Notes: generated by a model from the sequence alone, not told the origin. Counted from the stretch's first letter, positions 10,484-23,918 are shown. The stretch: 64,000 nucleotides of DNA from Echria macrotheca (GCA_030411725.1 MU839838.1:620001-684000), one strand, 5' to 3'. Numbers and translations: made by a program.

Positions 10484-12047
10484 TACATCGTGGGAGGCCT
10501 GGGTGTGGGTTTGTTTCGAAGACTTGAATTGTAGCAACGCAAGCAGCGGAGTTCGGAGTCGAAGGGTACCTACTTCAGTCAAGGTGGAGCATGACGGTCA
10601 GAACGGATATTTGTCACGTGTGGAGGAAGCATATATATGTATTGAATGAGAATGGCGTTCGTAACTTGGCGTCTTCCGAAGTATTCTTTCCACCGTGCTT
10701 TCGTTTACGTTCTACTGCAGAAGCGCCATTAACTGTCTTGGGAACCCAAGGTACGGCTGCTTTCCATACAGTATATTACCCATGATAGAGCGCAAATATC
10801 ATGATAGAGCACAAATATTCTTATAAGAGCAACTTTCATCGTCTAGATGTTTGCTTCAACAGCAACTGTCAGGAGCTTCGGACTCGGGGCTGCAGGAACC
10901 CGGGGAAGCGGAGCCGCCCGACGGGAGTGGATTCCGGAGCATGTCGCCTCAACAATGTCCAGCATTTAGTGCAGTTCGATTTCTTGACACGATCTCGACG
11001 TTGGGAAGAGACCGAACTAGCGAAGGCGCAGGTTCTTGTTGAATGACGGGACCTGCTATCGAAGCCCCGCTCAATTCGACGACCAGCTCAAAGATGAAGG
11101 AAGTCAAAATGCGCAATATCAGCTGTGGATCCCCGGGCCCTCCAAGCGATCTAGACCTCGATGGATATCCATCCGTACGGATACTTCGTGTAGAGCTGTT
11201 GTCTGTGGATCACAACGGTCAAGTGGTGCGATTTGGAAACAAACACGGGACTCTCTCAGTGGCTCTTTGTCAAGACCCTGGTCAACCGCCAAGGCACGCC
11301 GCACAAGCGCACCCGCTTGGCCAGCGGCACAAAGCTCGGGCCATTGCCTGACATTCGCCCAACCATTGTGCCAGAAGGTGATGCTGCAGCGACCCGCAGG
11401 CTGCTGCACTGCTTCCAACCAACAACCCGAAGCGCGGTGCCGCCAGGCGCAGCCATACAAAGACGGCCCTGACCCTCCTTTACCACCCTCCCGACTGTGT
11501 ATTCTAGGACTCCAACCCCTTCGGTCGGCGGGCAGACTCGAGGGCAATCCCATCGTTACTGATTCCAATACCGTCGCAAACACTGCTAAACCAGCGAATA
11601 TATCCTCACGCAATCCGCCGACCCAGAATGCGATCAAAACCGTGATATCCCCAAGCGCCAATCCAATACGACAATCGTTTTGTCCTTCCCAGCCTCGCGC
11701 CGGCTCTGACGCTGGCTGGCAACCGCCGACGCTCCGCCCCAAGCGCTCCACACGAGTCGTCCAGGCCCGTTCTCGACAACATCGTCGGACGGGAATGTCT
11801 CTAGACACCTAGCCTGGATATCCGCTGCTCACTAGGCGCGCCGGCCGTCGTCGCTGGCAGCCCAGCCATTTTCCACATACGCATTGTTTTCTGACCATCG
11901 CAACCGTCTCCGGCGCAAAGTCGCCCGACGTTCGAGGGTCAGCGGCGTGTCCCACCCCGCATCAGGGGCCCGATCAACAGCCATCCCCGCCTCGACTCTC
12001 GGTCTCAGCCATCGTCGCCGTAGCTCCCCGAAGCCGATCCCGCAATC
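10484..12047. other. Intergenic region and probable BCK1 leader
   Basis: No gene recognised. It contains the 3' region of the GH5_12 gene, a tandem pair of 19-bp direct repeats at 10782-10800 and 10801-10819, and then the long probable leader of the kinase gene. Open frames on both strands at 11036-11812 and 11119-11808 overlap each other and show no family resemblance. Confidence 0.5.
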
Positions 12048-15000
12048 ATGTTCCAAAATGGCCAGAGGGATGCGACACGGCCTTTCGCCGTGCCGCCTCC
12101 CCCGCCGCCCATGTCGCCGCCACCGCCCGGCATGACCAACGTTCTCTCGATCCCTCCCCCGCCGCCGCGATACCAAACTGCCCCGGCATCCGTCGGCGTC
12201 GGGAGCATGCTCCTGCCGCCCCCTCCCGGCCCGCCTCCGAATGGCCCTTTCCCCTCGAGCGCCTTGCCGCCGCCGAGCGCCTTGGGCAACGCCCCCTGGC
12301 AAATGGCTTGGGGCCGTCCCTCCAACATTCCCTACAACATCCCCCCTCCTCCGCCAGGTGGCGCCGGTGGCCACCGGCCGTACGACCCAAAGCTCCATGC
12401 CCAAGCCCTCGCGGCTGTCGCGAACAACCCGGCCGGCGCAACTCTTATGGTCCCCCCACCGCCACCGCCGAGCGAGCAGATGAGCGCGACCTATATTCCG
12501 CAGGGCGATACGTATGGCGAAGGCGTGGGCATTCCGGGCCTGGGCATGGCTGATGAGATTCTGATGGGGACTCCGTTAGACGAATCATCAAGACGGGATC
12601 AGCTCTACACCCAAGCGAACGCAAATAGAGGGGCGTCCACCGCCAGCAATGCATCCGTTATACCGCCCGACTTGGCATCGCAGTGGCCGATGAACAAGGT
12701 GCTGATGTGGTTGCAAGCCAACCAGTTCTCTCGGGACTGGCAGGAGACGTTCAACTCGCTCAACCTTCACGGAGCCCAGTTCCTCGAGCTCGGCCATGGC
12801 CACGGCGGCCGGGGCAACTTTGGTATGATGCACCAGCAGGTCTATCCTGCTCTTGCCCAGCAATGCTCAAATAGCGGTACGGGTTGGGATCAGTCCAAAG
12901 AGAGAGAGGAAGGGAAACGGATGCGCCGTCTGATTAGGAGCATTGTGACCGGCCGACCCGTGGATCCGTCCAAAGTTGCCGTCGGCCATTCACGGAAGGA
13001 ATCGGCTGGCACCAGTCTCCCTCCCAGCGCCGGCCCAGACTCTGCCGATTCCCCCAATGTGAGTCGCGAGCTGCGGTGGGAGGTCACGCTCGAGACTGAC
13101 GATGGCGGCTCGACGACACAGACGCCCATCAAGGCACCTGGGCCAGGGTTTGGCAGTCGCCGATTCTCGCAGTCGCGGTCGACGACCATGCCGACGCTTG
13201 GGAACACCATGACTTCGGGCTCTGATCACCGGTCTATCATGAAAAACCTCGAGATTGACAGCAGCCGCCGTCATAGCCCCAGCATCAGTGAGTCTGGTGA
13301 GACAGGCACCTTCCGAGGAATAGGCAGGGACAGCCCGGGCGGCAGTCCCAACCCTTCCTCGGCCATGTTTCCGTCGTCGACTGCTGGCAATCTCTCCGCT
13401 TCGCCCCACAATGGAAAATTTGGACACCGCTCGCGGGGCAGCACAGACTCGGTGTCGTCCAACGCCGCCATCTACGGCTCCGGCGTCCCAGCCGAAGCGG
13501 CCGCCATGCTCAAGAATGGTATCGGAATGAATATTAGCGAGATGATCAACGCCGCCCGCAACGCCGACAGCAACTCACGTCGCTACGGCCAGGACGGTGG
13601 GCGGCCCTCGCCGGGGGATGGCGGTGATCGCAGTGCCGGAACCGACCCGCCGGGCAGTGCAAAGGGCACCAACTCGTTCTTATCTTTTCTGTCGCGCAAG
13701 AAGAGAAGGGACGAGGGCGGCTTTCCGTCCCCCGATGACCAGGAGTCTCCAACGAGCCCCGCCATCAGCTTCAAGCCGAGCTCACTGGGCAGCCGCGCCG
13801 GTTTTACAAGCGAAACTTCGCTGGAACGGCCTGGTTCTAGTGCTCAAGATTCCGGCTATGCCTCGTCCGCTCGTGCTAAACGTGCGGGTGGAATCCGAAC
13901 TTTCATCCTCGCTACCGCAGACTGCTGGAACTACCGGATGGTGGACGTCACGGATGTCGAAACGGCCACTGATTTGCGGCAATTAATCTGCATAAATCTA
14001 GGCTTGCCGGACAGCGACGGCGCTCAGATATTCGTGACAGAGCTAGGGAAGTTCGAGCACGAAGAGCCACTGGACGATATGAAGCTGCTGGCACACAAGA
14101 GGGTTAAGGCAGATGCCACAGGGGCTTTGAAGCTATTTGTCCATCCTGGGCCTAGCTCTCGGTCTGGAACGCAGGGCTCCGGCTCTTCAGCCTTCCTCAG
14201 CCCCGGTACTCCCATGGACGAAGAGACCTATGCCAGGCTTAACGGGCAACGGCAACGGTCCAGCTCATCGCCGCCCACGTCGAGACAAAACACTCTCAAC
14301 GGAAAGGAGAGGGACGAAAAGATACCAACAGCCGAGGCGAACGAGTACAGGGCTGAACAACTGAGGAAGCAGCAAGAGTACTTGGCTAAGCGCAAGGGTG
14401 CCGCAGCGGCCAAGGAAACGAGCCCGTCCGCTGATCCGAACTATGGAATTGTCGGAAGCAGGAATGTAGACTTTGACCAGCCTCGCCACTCACCGTTCGA
14501 GGACAAGAAACCAGACAATTTGTTCCCGCAGCGGAAGGCGCCGCCACCGCCCGGGGATCCGTCGGCCACCCTCATCAAGGCAAACTCTCTGAGCAAGAAG
14601 ACGGGACAAGGAATGCGCATGAGCCACGACATGGGCCATCAGAAGCGCGTATCTTCTGACTTGCGAGAAGAAATGTTCGAGAAGAATAAGAGACGTCCAA
14701 CGTTGCCGTCCGGACCGCCACCCTCGGGCGGAATTCACGGCCTGTTGGTCGGCATGGGCGGTCGCCTCGGCGGCATCGGTCACCCGGTGGCTGGAGGATC
14801 AAGAGGGCTTTCGCCAAATAGGGTGGCTTCGGCGCCACTGGAGGTAGCACAGGGTAGTGAGCGAGGTAAGGGAGCCATGTCCACCGTTGACTTCGGGCAG
14901 CGCACGAGGTCCGGCTCCGGTGGTAGTCCGAGGACAGGACCGGTGCCTGGCTCGCCGGGCACCACGACGTGGAGCCTGAAAAACGTTCCCTTCCTCGTTC

Positions 15001-17251
15001 CGGACTACTCACCGGGCGGGACCCCGCTGCTCGGCCCGAGCCTCGGCGGCGACGACACGGGCGGAGCTCAGTTCTCCAGCCTGACCAGACCGCACCTGAA
15101 GACAGAGGCTAAAATGCGTGAACTAGCACGTGCTCCATCTCCCGGAGATGTGAGCCCCGGCTCACGAAGACGGCCAAGCGGGTCCTTTACTACGCAACCA
15201 AGCAACAGGAGGAAATCGCACGGTCCGGACGTCGACTTTGAGGGGAACGAGGTGCGCTTCTCTCAGACGTCGACTCTGGTCGGCAGACGGGTCGCCCCGG
15301 CCGAGGACTCGGGCGACGATTCCGACGACGGCCTCTTTGCTATTCCTATTCGCCCTAGCAGTAAGGGCAAAGCGGCGGCAGATACGAAGCATGACGCCGA
15401 CACGGGCGATTCTGATGGTAACGGTGGGAAGCGGCCGAGTCTGAAACTGAACACGACACGGTCAAAGAAGGGGTTATCTGTAGCATTCACGTCGCCACAG
15501 TCTAGCGTCGGCGCTAGGACGCCGGCGGCAGATGACGATGACGAGAGCCTCCGAAGCGCCCGGTCCTCACAGCGACGGACACCGGGCACCCCGCGCTCAG
15601 AAGGCTGGGAGTCTGAGGAGCGCGAAAACAAGCTCAGCCGGCGGAAATCCTTTATTGAGAAGGATGTGTGGGCCAATCGCCCGCCAACGGATGCGCTCAT
15701 CAACAACCTCGAGGACTTCTTCCCCAACCTGGATGTCGACCAGCCCGTCCTCGAGGAGGGAGAAGAAGGCGTCCCCTCGCCGATTGCCGAAGGCGACGAG
15801 TCGCAAGCGGAGCAGTCGACATCGGCAGGAGCCAACAACTCGGGCGTCCCCCAACTGCCGAGTTTACCGAACCTCTCATCCAACAGGATTTCATTCCTCA
15901 ACAATGAGAGTGACACGCTGGGTTCCGATGAGTCGACGCTCAAGGCTCTTGAATCCCGGCCGGTCTCGATGCAGTCGATGCAGTCGCTGGCTCACCGCAG
16001 CATAAGACGATCGGGCGGCCTGGGTCGTATGAAGTCCATCAGAGAAGTGGCCCGCGGTGCTCACGAGGCCAACAAACGCTTCACTCAGACGGGTGGGCAG
16101 ATTGGTGCCCAGGCGGCCAGCGCCAGCGCGAATAACAACAGCAACCTGATGCGTCGGAAGAGCACCAAGATGTTCGGCGCCAGCATTGTCCAGGTGCAGC
16201 CTGGGCGCGACTCGCTGCAGATGGCCAGCATGGGTCTCACCACGGTCCCGCAGGACATCCTGCCCGGCCAAGAAAAGCAAAATAATCTCCCGAAGCGTCA
16301 GACGACGTTCCGATGGTTCAAGGGTCAGCTCATCGGCAAGGGCACCTTTGGTCGCGTGTATCTCGGCATGAACGCCACGACGGGAGACTTCCTGGCGGTC
16401 AAGGAAGTCGAGGTGAATCCCAAGGCAGCCCAGGGCGACAAGAAGAAGATGCAAGAACTCGTGGCAGCGCTCGATCAGGAAATCGACACGATGCAGCATC
16501 TTGATCATGTCAACATCGTGCAGTACCTGGGCTGCGAGCGCAAGGAGACCAGCATCTCGATTTTCCTTGAATACATTTCTGGTGGATCGATCGGGTCGTG
16601 CCTGCGCAAGCACGGCAAGTTCGAGGAGCCTGTCGTCGCGTCTTTGACGAGGCAAACGCTATCCGGCCTGGCCTATCTCCACCGGGAGGGCATTCTGCAC
16701 CGAGATCTCAAGGCCGACAACATCTTGCTAGATCTGGACGGCACGTGCAAGATCAGCGACTTTGGCATCAGCAAGAAGACGGACAACATCTACGGCAACG
16801 ACAAGACCAATTCGATGCAGGGCAGCGTGTTCTGGATGGCGCCCGAGGTGATCCGGTCGCAGGGCGAGGGCTACAGCGCCAAGGTGGACATTTGGTCGCT
16901 GGGGTGCGTGGTGCTCGAGATGTTTGCCGGGCGTCGGCCGTGGAGCAAGGAGGAGGCGGTCGGGGCCATCTACAAGATTGCCAACGGAGAGACACCGCCG
17001 ATTCCGGACGAGGTCCGTGAGGATATCACGCCGATTGCGATTGCGTTTATGTTGGATTGTTTCACAGTGTAAGTTTTTTTTTCCTTTTTCGGTCGAGGTA
17101 AAGACAGCAGGCTGACAGAGATAAAAACAGGAGCCCGACGGAACGGCCGACGGCTGATGTGCTGCTCTCGCAGCACCCGTTCTGCGAGCTGGACCCGAAC
17201 TATAGCTTTTTGGATACGGACTTGCATGCGAAGATCCGGGGGACATACTGA
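12048..17251 (+). CDS. mik-1: MAP kinase kinase kinase of the cell-wall integrity pathway (BCK1/MIK-1)
   Basis: MAPKKK expected to act below protein kinase C and phosphorylate the MKK that activates the Slt2/MPK1-type MAP kinase. Exon 1 is 12048-17068 and exon 2 is 17131-17251; a 62-nt intron (donor GTAAGT, acceptor ACAG) splits the last kinase helix. The product is 1713 aa. The N terminus is proline-rich with several PPPPP runs. A SAM-like domain begins near residue 212 (WPMNKVLMWLQANQFSRDW). A ubiquitin-like/Ras-binding-type domain spans about 615-700 (RTFILATADCWNYRMVDV). The kinase domain runs from ~1421, with glycine loop LIGKGTFGRVYLG, catalytic loop HRDLKADNILL, DFG and APE. Between them is a long Ser-rich disordered region, usual for this family. 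Confidence 0.94.
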
Positions 17252-18344
17252 TTGTCATGACTATCTTTGTATGAGGTTCTGGGTAGCGGGTTTATGTTGG
17301 TATTCGTTATTGTGTCTTTGTAGCGGACTGGATAATTGAAAATGTTGGTACCGGTAACTTGGTGAGAGGGTGAGGGGTCCAGAATCCATCATCGATGGGT
17401 CCCCGATGATATGCAGGGGTGCAGCAGAGATCCGGCCACGGAATGCGTTTCTGGGTCCGATCTCTGGTGTGATCTCTTTGGTTGCATGCGCACTCTGGAA
17501 CTAGGAACATAATTCTCCGTGCCCCTTCCCTTGGACGGCCCGCTCGCAACTTATCGGAAAGCGGGGTGCATTTTAAGAACTTGTGACTATCTACTCTGAC
17601 GTCTGTTCGGGACCGATATCTCTCTCACTATCTCTCTCTCTCGAGGTTCAGGAACTCAAGAAATACCCGTTACAGCCGCACTTCAGCCACTCAATCAGAG
17701 AGGGCGCAATGTCCACCGTGTCCCCTTTTCGCCGAGTCCCTTTGCTCGTGCAGATATGCCAAGCCGGCCGCTGCCAATCCGGGGTGCGTGTGAGCGCCAA
17801 TGTCTTGGCATCTGGGCCAAGGTCAAGCCGCTCGTACCTGCCGGTCTGCCGAGTAAAGTCTCTTTGCTGTCGGCTTGTGCTCCCTCCCCGTTCCAGACGA
17901 TGAACCCGGAATCCAGTACCGACGGCCTCTTTTGCTGGATTGGTATCTTTTCAATATTGACACGTTCCTTTTTTCCCGTTGGGTAGTACCGGGTCGTCTG
18001 TTCTTCGTTTGGTGTTGAGGGACACTTTTTGCTCTGGGTGGTGGCGATTTTGTCGACGACCTACGGTTTACCTGTTTTCGATACCGCGAACCTCGCTGCT
18101 CGCCCCCATTTACGATCAGACTCGAGAGGTGTAGTGACACAGTGGTCTTTTTTGGATATCGCCAATATTCTTACGCCTGCTCGCTTGTTGTTGGAACGCC
18201 GCCCAGCCATGCTCCCGTCGTCGGTGGGCTCGAGGTCGAACGTATAACGCTGGAAACAACTGGGTCGCGCGACCTTGTCTCCCGGCGCGACATTCTTTTA
18301 TTCAAGGCATTGGCGGCGCGGGCCAGTACCGCCAGACTTTCAAC
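17252..18344. other. Intergenic region with CT microsatellite
   Basis: No gene recognised. A pyrimidine-rich stretch with CT repeats lies around 17618-17646, typical of fungal promoters and leaders. The rest is probably promoter and 5' leader of the mannosidase gene. Confidence 0.5.
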
Positions 18345-21300
18345 ATGCCTCGGTTCCGGAAATATCGCGTCTTTTTCATATTCGCCCTGATCGTCCTTGC
18401 ACTCCTGTACCATGTGTCCAGGAACTCGGCATGGGAACCCTCGCAGACGGTAAAATATCCCAAGCCGGCCAAGCCCGAGTCCGAACCCGGGCGCCATGCC
18501 CACGAGGCGCCGAAGCAACAACCGCCTCCGCCTCCTCCCCCGAAACACACGCCAAAACCGACGACGCAAGCCTACGAACCACCACCACCTCCTCCGGTGA
18601 TCGATTCGAACGACGGCCCGACCATCAAGATTCCGACGCTAAAGTCAACGAACGAAGTCAAGGGGGCATACGGCTTGCCTACCAAGGCTCCGACGCGCAC
18701 AAAGGGTTTTGATGCTGCTCGACCTACAGAGAAGGAAACTGAGGCGAAAATCACGAAGCCGGCGAGCATCCCTGGCGTCCAGCCGGGCACTGGACATCAT
18801 GAAGATGCCGTAAAAATAGGGGATGGCGATGGCGAGCTCCGCTACGCAGATATGCACCCACCCAAGACTGGGGATGAGAGCGAGACGTCAACCATAATCC
18901 ACTGGACCAAGCCGTACGAGTACTACCCGGTACCCGAGGAATCGCTCATCATGCTGCCCACGGGCAAGCCGAAGCCGGTCCCGAGAGTGCAGTACAACTT
19001 CAAGGAGGAATCCGAGACGGCTAAGCAGCGGCGTGAGCACCGTCTGTCGAAGATCAAGGCCGAGGCGAAGCGCGCCTGGATGGGCTATAAGCAGTATGCC
19101 TGGGGCCACGACGAGGTCAAGCCGCTGTCCAAGGGGCCTAATGACCCGTTTTGTGGCTGGGCTGCTACACTGGTGGATGCGCTCGACACGCTCTGGATCA
19201 TGGGCATGAAGGACGAGTTTGACGAGGCTGTCAAGGCTGTCAAGGATATCGACTTCACGACTACTCCCTATCGGTCAGATATACCCGTGTTCGAGACCAT
19301 TATTCGTTATCTGGGTGGATTGGTCGGCGCGTACGACGTCACGGGCGGTCACGACGGGAATTACCGCATTCTCTTGGATAAAGCCGTTGAGCTGGCCGAG
19401 ATTTTGATGAGCGTTTTCGACACACCTAACCGCATGCCGATTCTCTACTATCACTGGCGACCTGCGTATAATCAGAACCCCAAGCGCGCGAGCTCGAACT
19501 CAGGCGTGGCCGAGCTAGGCTCGATGAGCATGGAGTTTACGCGTCTCGCCCAGCTGACGGGCAAGAACAAGTACTACGATGCTATTGCTCGCATCACCGA
19601 TGCGCTCGAGGATTTGCAGAACCGCGCCGACGGCAGTGCGATTCCGGGTATATTCCCTCAGAATCTGGACGCATCAGGTTGCAACCGCACAGCTGCTGCG
19701 GAGCGCAAGAAGTTGGCCGAGAGCGAGGCGGCACGGAAGCAGGCGGAGGCGGAAGCAGCCAAGGATCTGGACGACAACGAGCCGGCGGGCTATTCGCCCC
19801 CAAGCGCTCATCACGATCATGGCTCCCACAAAATCGACACGGACTCAGACGGCGACGGGAAGACTGATCTTGCGTTCGAGGTGCAGTCTGGCAGTGACCC
19901 CTCGGCGTCGCGCGGGCTGAAAAAGCGAGATCTCGTCTACTTCACGCTGCAAGGCCAGGATGAAGACCCGGATTGCGTGCCGCAGGGCCTCACGCGGCCC
20001 GGGTACGGTCTGGATTCCTACAGCATGGGTGGCAGCCAGGATTCGGCCTACGAGTACTTCCCCAAGCAGTATCTCCTGCTCGGCGGGTTGGTGGACAAGT
20101 ACCGCGCCATGCACGAGAAAACGGTCGACGCCGTGAAGAAGTACCTTCTCTTCCGACCACAGGCCGAGGGCGACCCTGACGTGTTGTTCTCAGCCAAGGC
20201 CTTCAGCTCGGACAATGAGAGGCTCACGTACGAGTACGAGGTTACGCACCTGACGTGCTTTCTCGGCGGCATGTTTGGGCTCGGCGGCAAGATCTTTGGG
20301 AGTGTGGAGGATGTCGAGATCGGCAAGCGGCTGGCGGCCGGCTGCGCGTGGGCGTACGAGGTCATGCCGAGGGGCATCATGCCGGAATATGCGCAGATCC
20401 TGCCGTGTGCCAACGCGAGCGACTGCCACTTTGACCGGGAGCTCTGGGAGGAGAAGGTAGATCCGTACATGGCCGACCGCGAGAAGCAGATGGAGGAGTA
20501 CTATGAGCAGATGGACAAGTGGAAGGTCGAGGTGGAGGAGGCGAAGAGGGCGCAGGCACAGCAGGAGGCTGAACAGAAGCGGATGACTGAGGAAAGAAAA
20601 ACCGCACAGGAGGAGAGTGAGCGAAGGAAGACTGTGGAGGATGCGCGGAGGAAGGCCGAGGCTGAGGAGGAGAAACGGCTCAGGCCTGTGAATGATACGC
20701 TCCCCGGCGAGGATAGGCCGAGGTTGAAGCAGCAAGTTGAGGATTACCCGGCGTTTGATCCGAAGGAGAAGGATTCTTCGTCTTCGCAGGGGTTGCGGAA
20801 GCGCAATTTTGATACTGGGGAACTACCTCCGCCTGAACCTGTCACCAGGAAGGTGGTGGAGGAGAAGGTGGCGGAGAAGGTACAAGAAGTCGAGTCCAAG
20901 GTTGAGAACAAGGTCGAGCTGAACGGCGGTTACGATGTCCCGCCTAACCTAAAAGATACCAGCAGCAGCTCGGGGGCGAACAGGTATCAAGACGCCGACA
21001 ACGCGCAGAAGCCCATGGTCGAGATACACATCCCCATGGAGCCGGTGAAGCCAAGCACGCACAAGGAGTACATGGAGCAGCAACATTTGGTCCCTGGATT
21101 CACCGCCATTACCGATAGGAGATATATTCTCCGGTATGTGTTCTCCTCTCTTTTCCCTGCCCAACACAGTATTGACATTGTAATAGCCCCGAAGCAATCG
21201 AATCAGTCTGGTACATGTACCGCATCACAGGCGACCCGACCTGGCAAGACAAGGGGTGGCGCATGTTCGAGGCCGTCATTCGGTCTACGAGGACTGAAAT

Positions 21301-21493
21301 CGGCCACAGCGCGATTCACGACGTCACCTCGACGGCGCCGGGGAAACCGGATATGGCGGATAGCATGGAGAGTTTCTGGCTGGCGGAGACGCTCAAGTAT
21401 TTTTATCTGTTGTTTGCTGAGCCCGATGTTATTTCGTTGGATGAGTGGGTTTTGAATACCGAGGCGCATCCTTTTAGGCGGCCTTTGGCATAG
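18345..21493 (+). CDS. GH47 class I alpha-mannosidase, membrane-anchored, with charged inserts
   Basis: Secretory-pathway alpha-1,2-mannosidase family protein. Exons 18345-21133 and 21187-21493 flank a 53-nt GTATGT intron; the product is 1031 aa, about twice a plain GH47 catalytic domain. It is a predicted type II membrane protein: a short basic N terminus, a hydrophobic segment at ~8-24, then a Pro-rich stem to ~200. Family motifs are [87 protein letters not shown] (across the splice) and the calcium-site TEAHP near the end. Two low-complexity inserts interrupt the barrel at ~446-525 and ~705-900; the second is Lys/Glu-rich and likely coiled coil. Each contains a dibasic GL(K/R)KR motif. Whether it trims N-glycans or acts in ERAD cannot be decided here. 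Confidence 0.9.
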
Positions 21494-23004
21494 TTATAGT
21501 TGGTTATGCATTGTTTGGTTGTTGTTTTGGACCATGTAATGGTTTGGCTACGCCGGTCTAGGGGGTAACTTGGGATATCTGCTGTGTATTATTTGGATGC
21601 ATTACTCAGAGGTCTACTCGCGGCTTGGATGCGGGACGGACAGGGAGAGAGAGGCATGGTGGTGGTAGTGGTGCAGTATAATCCCCTAGGCATAGGGTAC
21701 ATAAGTTCTGGACCTACGGACGATAGGAATACCTTTGTGGACGGAGATGTAGTACTAGTTCTGGTCCGGAAATGAAAACAAAAGTACAAGTATATTTGAG
21801 ATATTCAAGTCGTGAAAACATGTTCTCATTTTGAAGTCCACAGGACAAGGAGGGACGAAGGGGGAAAACACACAGATGGAAGTAAAGGCAATGAAACACC
21901 AGCGGTATGTAAACAGAGAGGCTAATGCCAAGCGATCCAGAAGGTTGAATATACAAAAGTCACTCAACACATGCCTTGCAGACTACAGCTTTGAGTTCTA
22001 ATTTCAACGACCTAGTAGCTACCGAGAGGTACCGAGAGGAGTCGACTACCCAGGTCCGCCCTGTGATCCTGGGGCTTTGTGTATCTTGCCTCGAGACACC
22101 ATCACCATCATCAATCGCACCTGGATGGATGTAAAAGTCTGGATCTACCCACACTGACGCTACCTAGACCAGTCTCGAGTCACCGATCTAGAGTTTAATG
22201 TACTAGGTAGATCTAGATCTAGATCTTGTAACGTGTACGAAGCCTGCAATGGACCGACTGCCCGACCGCGGACAGAGAGGCGCCTTAAAGTTATGCAATC
22301 ACCACTGGTAGACTAAGGTACTTGATTATCCAAGGTATCGCAAACTTGACCCAGGTCACAGTCACTAATTCATATAATGGAATAGTGCAAATATAGGTAA
22401 GTACGGTATAGGCATACGGAGTACTGGTATCACGTCTGTCAACTATCTATCTACTTCCCTTCTTCCCTCCATCCCATCCCATCCCAAGTCCCTCCACCTC
22501 ATCCTCACCTGTTAACACCTGCCCTTGATCTCTTCTCTACACAAACACAAACATAAATAGAAACACAGGCACACACAATTCAGAACTGCCCAAAAAAACA
22601 ACCCTTTATTTGCAAACCCAAAACAAAAAGCCAAACCAAGCCAACGATGCAACAAACCGCTATCCCTGTCGGACCCGACCAAAAACAACCCGCTTGCTTA
22701 TTTGTATGTCCAGAATATGCACATAACCCATTAACGGATGTCTTCCTGGCTTTCCTGTCTTCCGGCTGCTCGCAACATCCCTCCATCTTGCCAAACCCAA
22801 ATCCCCACACAGACTTGTCTGCCCCGGGTATGTCCATCCACCATCCATAGTCTAAACTCGCTTCGCTTCGCTTCGCTCTTCCATCTGTCGTCGTGATATA
22901 TCCGTCCGGTATCCAGACCCACAGATCTTTCATCGCAGTCGTACATAAAATCCGTATGTGCCGTATCGAAACAACTTCTCTCTCCCCCCCAAAAAATCCC
23001 ATCA
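21494..23004. other. Intergenic region between convergent mannosidase and FIG1
   Basis: No gene recognised; it should contain both 3' untranslated regions. Simple sequence includes an AGATCT-based tandem near 22205-22226 and a CTTCG tandem near 22858-22878. The open frame at 22580-23194 on the minus strand overlaps the end of FIG1 in another frame and shows no family resemblance. Confidence 0.5.
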
Positions 23005-23918
23005 TCACGACATAATATCCGCCAAGACGCGTATACTTAATATCATGACCAACAACCCAATCGTCACAATAATCAGCAGCGCAAAACTGAACCAGCCCAT
23101 GACCATGGCCGACGTGCCTACTCCGGAGAGCACACTCCCGTTCCCAAAGTCCTGCGCTATAATACTCGCCGCGACCGATGCCGTGTGCTGCCACAGGACC
23201 GACACGAGCACAAATATCGACGCGATGAATATAATGGCCAGCGCGACCTGGCTGACGGGTCGGCTCGGGAACGGCTTGACTTCCTGCTCGGACCCTTCGC
23301 TGTCCTCTTCCTCGTGCCAGCCGGGGAACGTGGCGAGCAGGAGCAGACAGACGAAGGCGAAGATGATGGCGATGATGCTAGAAGACACCCGTCAGCACTG
23401 GACATTGATAACAACCCCCCAAAAATTGCTTACAGGAGATAGGGAAAGACAATCATGTCCTTGAACTGACTGGCAAGCCAGACCAGGTTCAGCGGGTCCT
23501 GGTCCACCGAGATGTCGGCGGCGAGTCTGGTGGCATTGTTACTGCAAAGCCAGGACCCGCCGTCGGCGCTCACGCAGATGCCAAAGTATCCCACCCGCGC
23601 TTGTAACCGCGCGTTGCCGACAATGTTGCTGATGGCCGTGTTGACATTGTAGTCGACCTGTGCTGTGTCCGGCACGGCCGTGTATTTCTGGTAGTAGAGA
23701 GAAAGGAGAAAAATGTCGGGTATCAGGGGTGACGAGGATGAGCAGCCCGCCAGCAAGAGGGAGAGTAATATGATGGCCACCATTATCAGAATCATCAGCA
23801 CATGATGATAGCCGAGGAATGGTACGAATCCTGTCTATTGTTAGTAAAATGTTTGCCTTGCATTGTGCAGACCGGACGTACTGTAGAACCCCAGCTGAAA
23901 TCTGCTACTTCCTGCCAT
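23005..23918 (-). CDS. fig1: FIG1-family claudin-like membrane protein
   Basis: Fig1 proteins are four-pass membrane proteins needed for mating-associated calcium uptake and cell fusion in yeasts and for sexual development in filamentous fungi. Three exons: 23918-23882 (12 codons plus 1 nt), 23830-23434 and 23377-23005; introns are 51 nt (GTACGT, CTAAC) and 56 nt (GTAAGC). The product is 268 aa. Membrane segments are LMILIMVAIILLSLLLAG, LLIIAIIFAFVCLLLLAT, VALAIIFIASIFVLVSVL and FALLIIVTIGLLVMILSI. The first extracellular loop has the Fig1 block SSSPLIPDIFLLSLYYQ and the claudin-like signature GYFGIC-x8-C. The first exon (MAGSSRFQLGFY) was inferred from splice sites; starting at the internal Met would leave only a shortened first segment. 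Confidence 0.88.

Noticed and set aside
11036..11812. Overlapping frames on both strands upstream of BCK1
   Set aside because: Mutually antisense, with no family resemblance; more likely leader of the kinase gene. A short hydrophobic run on the minus strand is not enough to call a membrane protein.
22580..23194. 204-codon minus-strand frame
   Set aside because: It overlaps the end of FIG1 in another frame and runs into its 3' region; no supporting motif.
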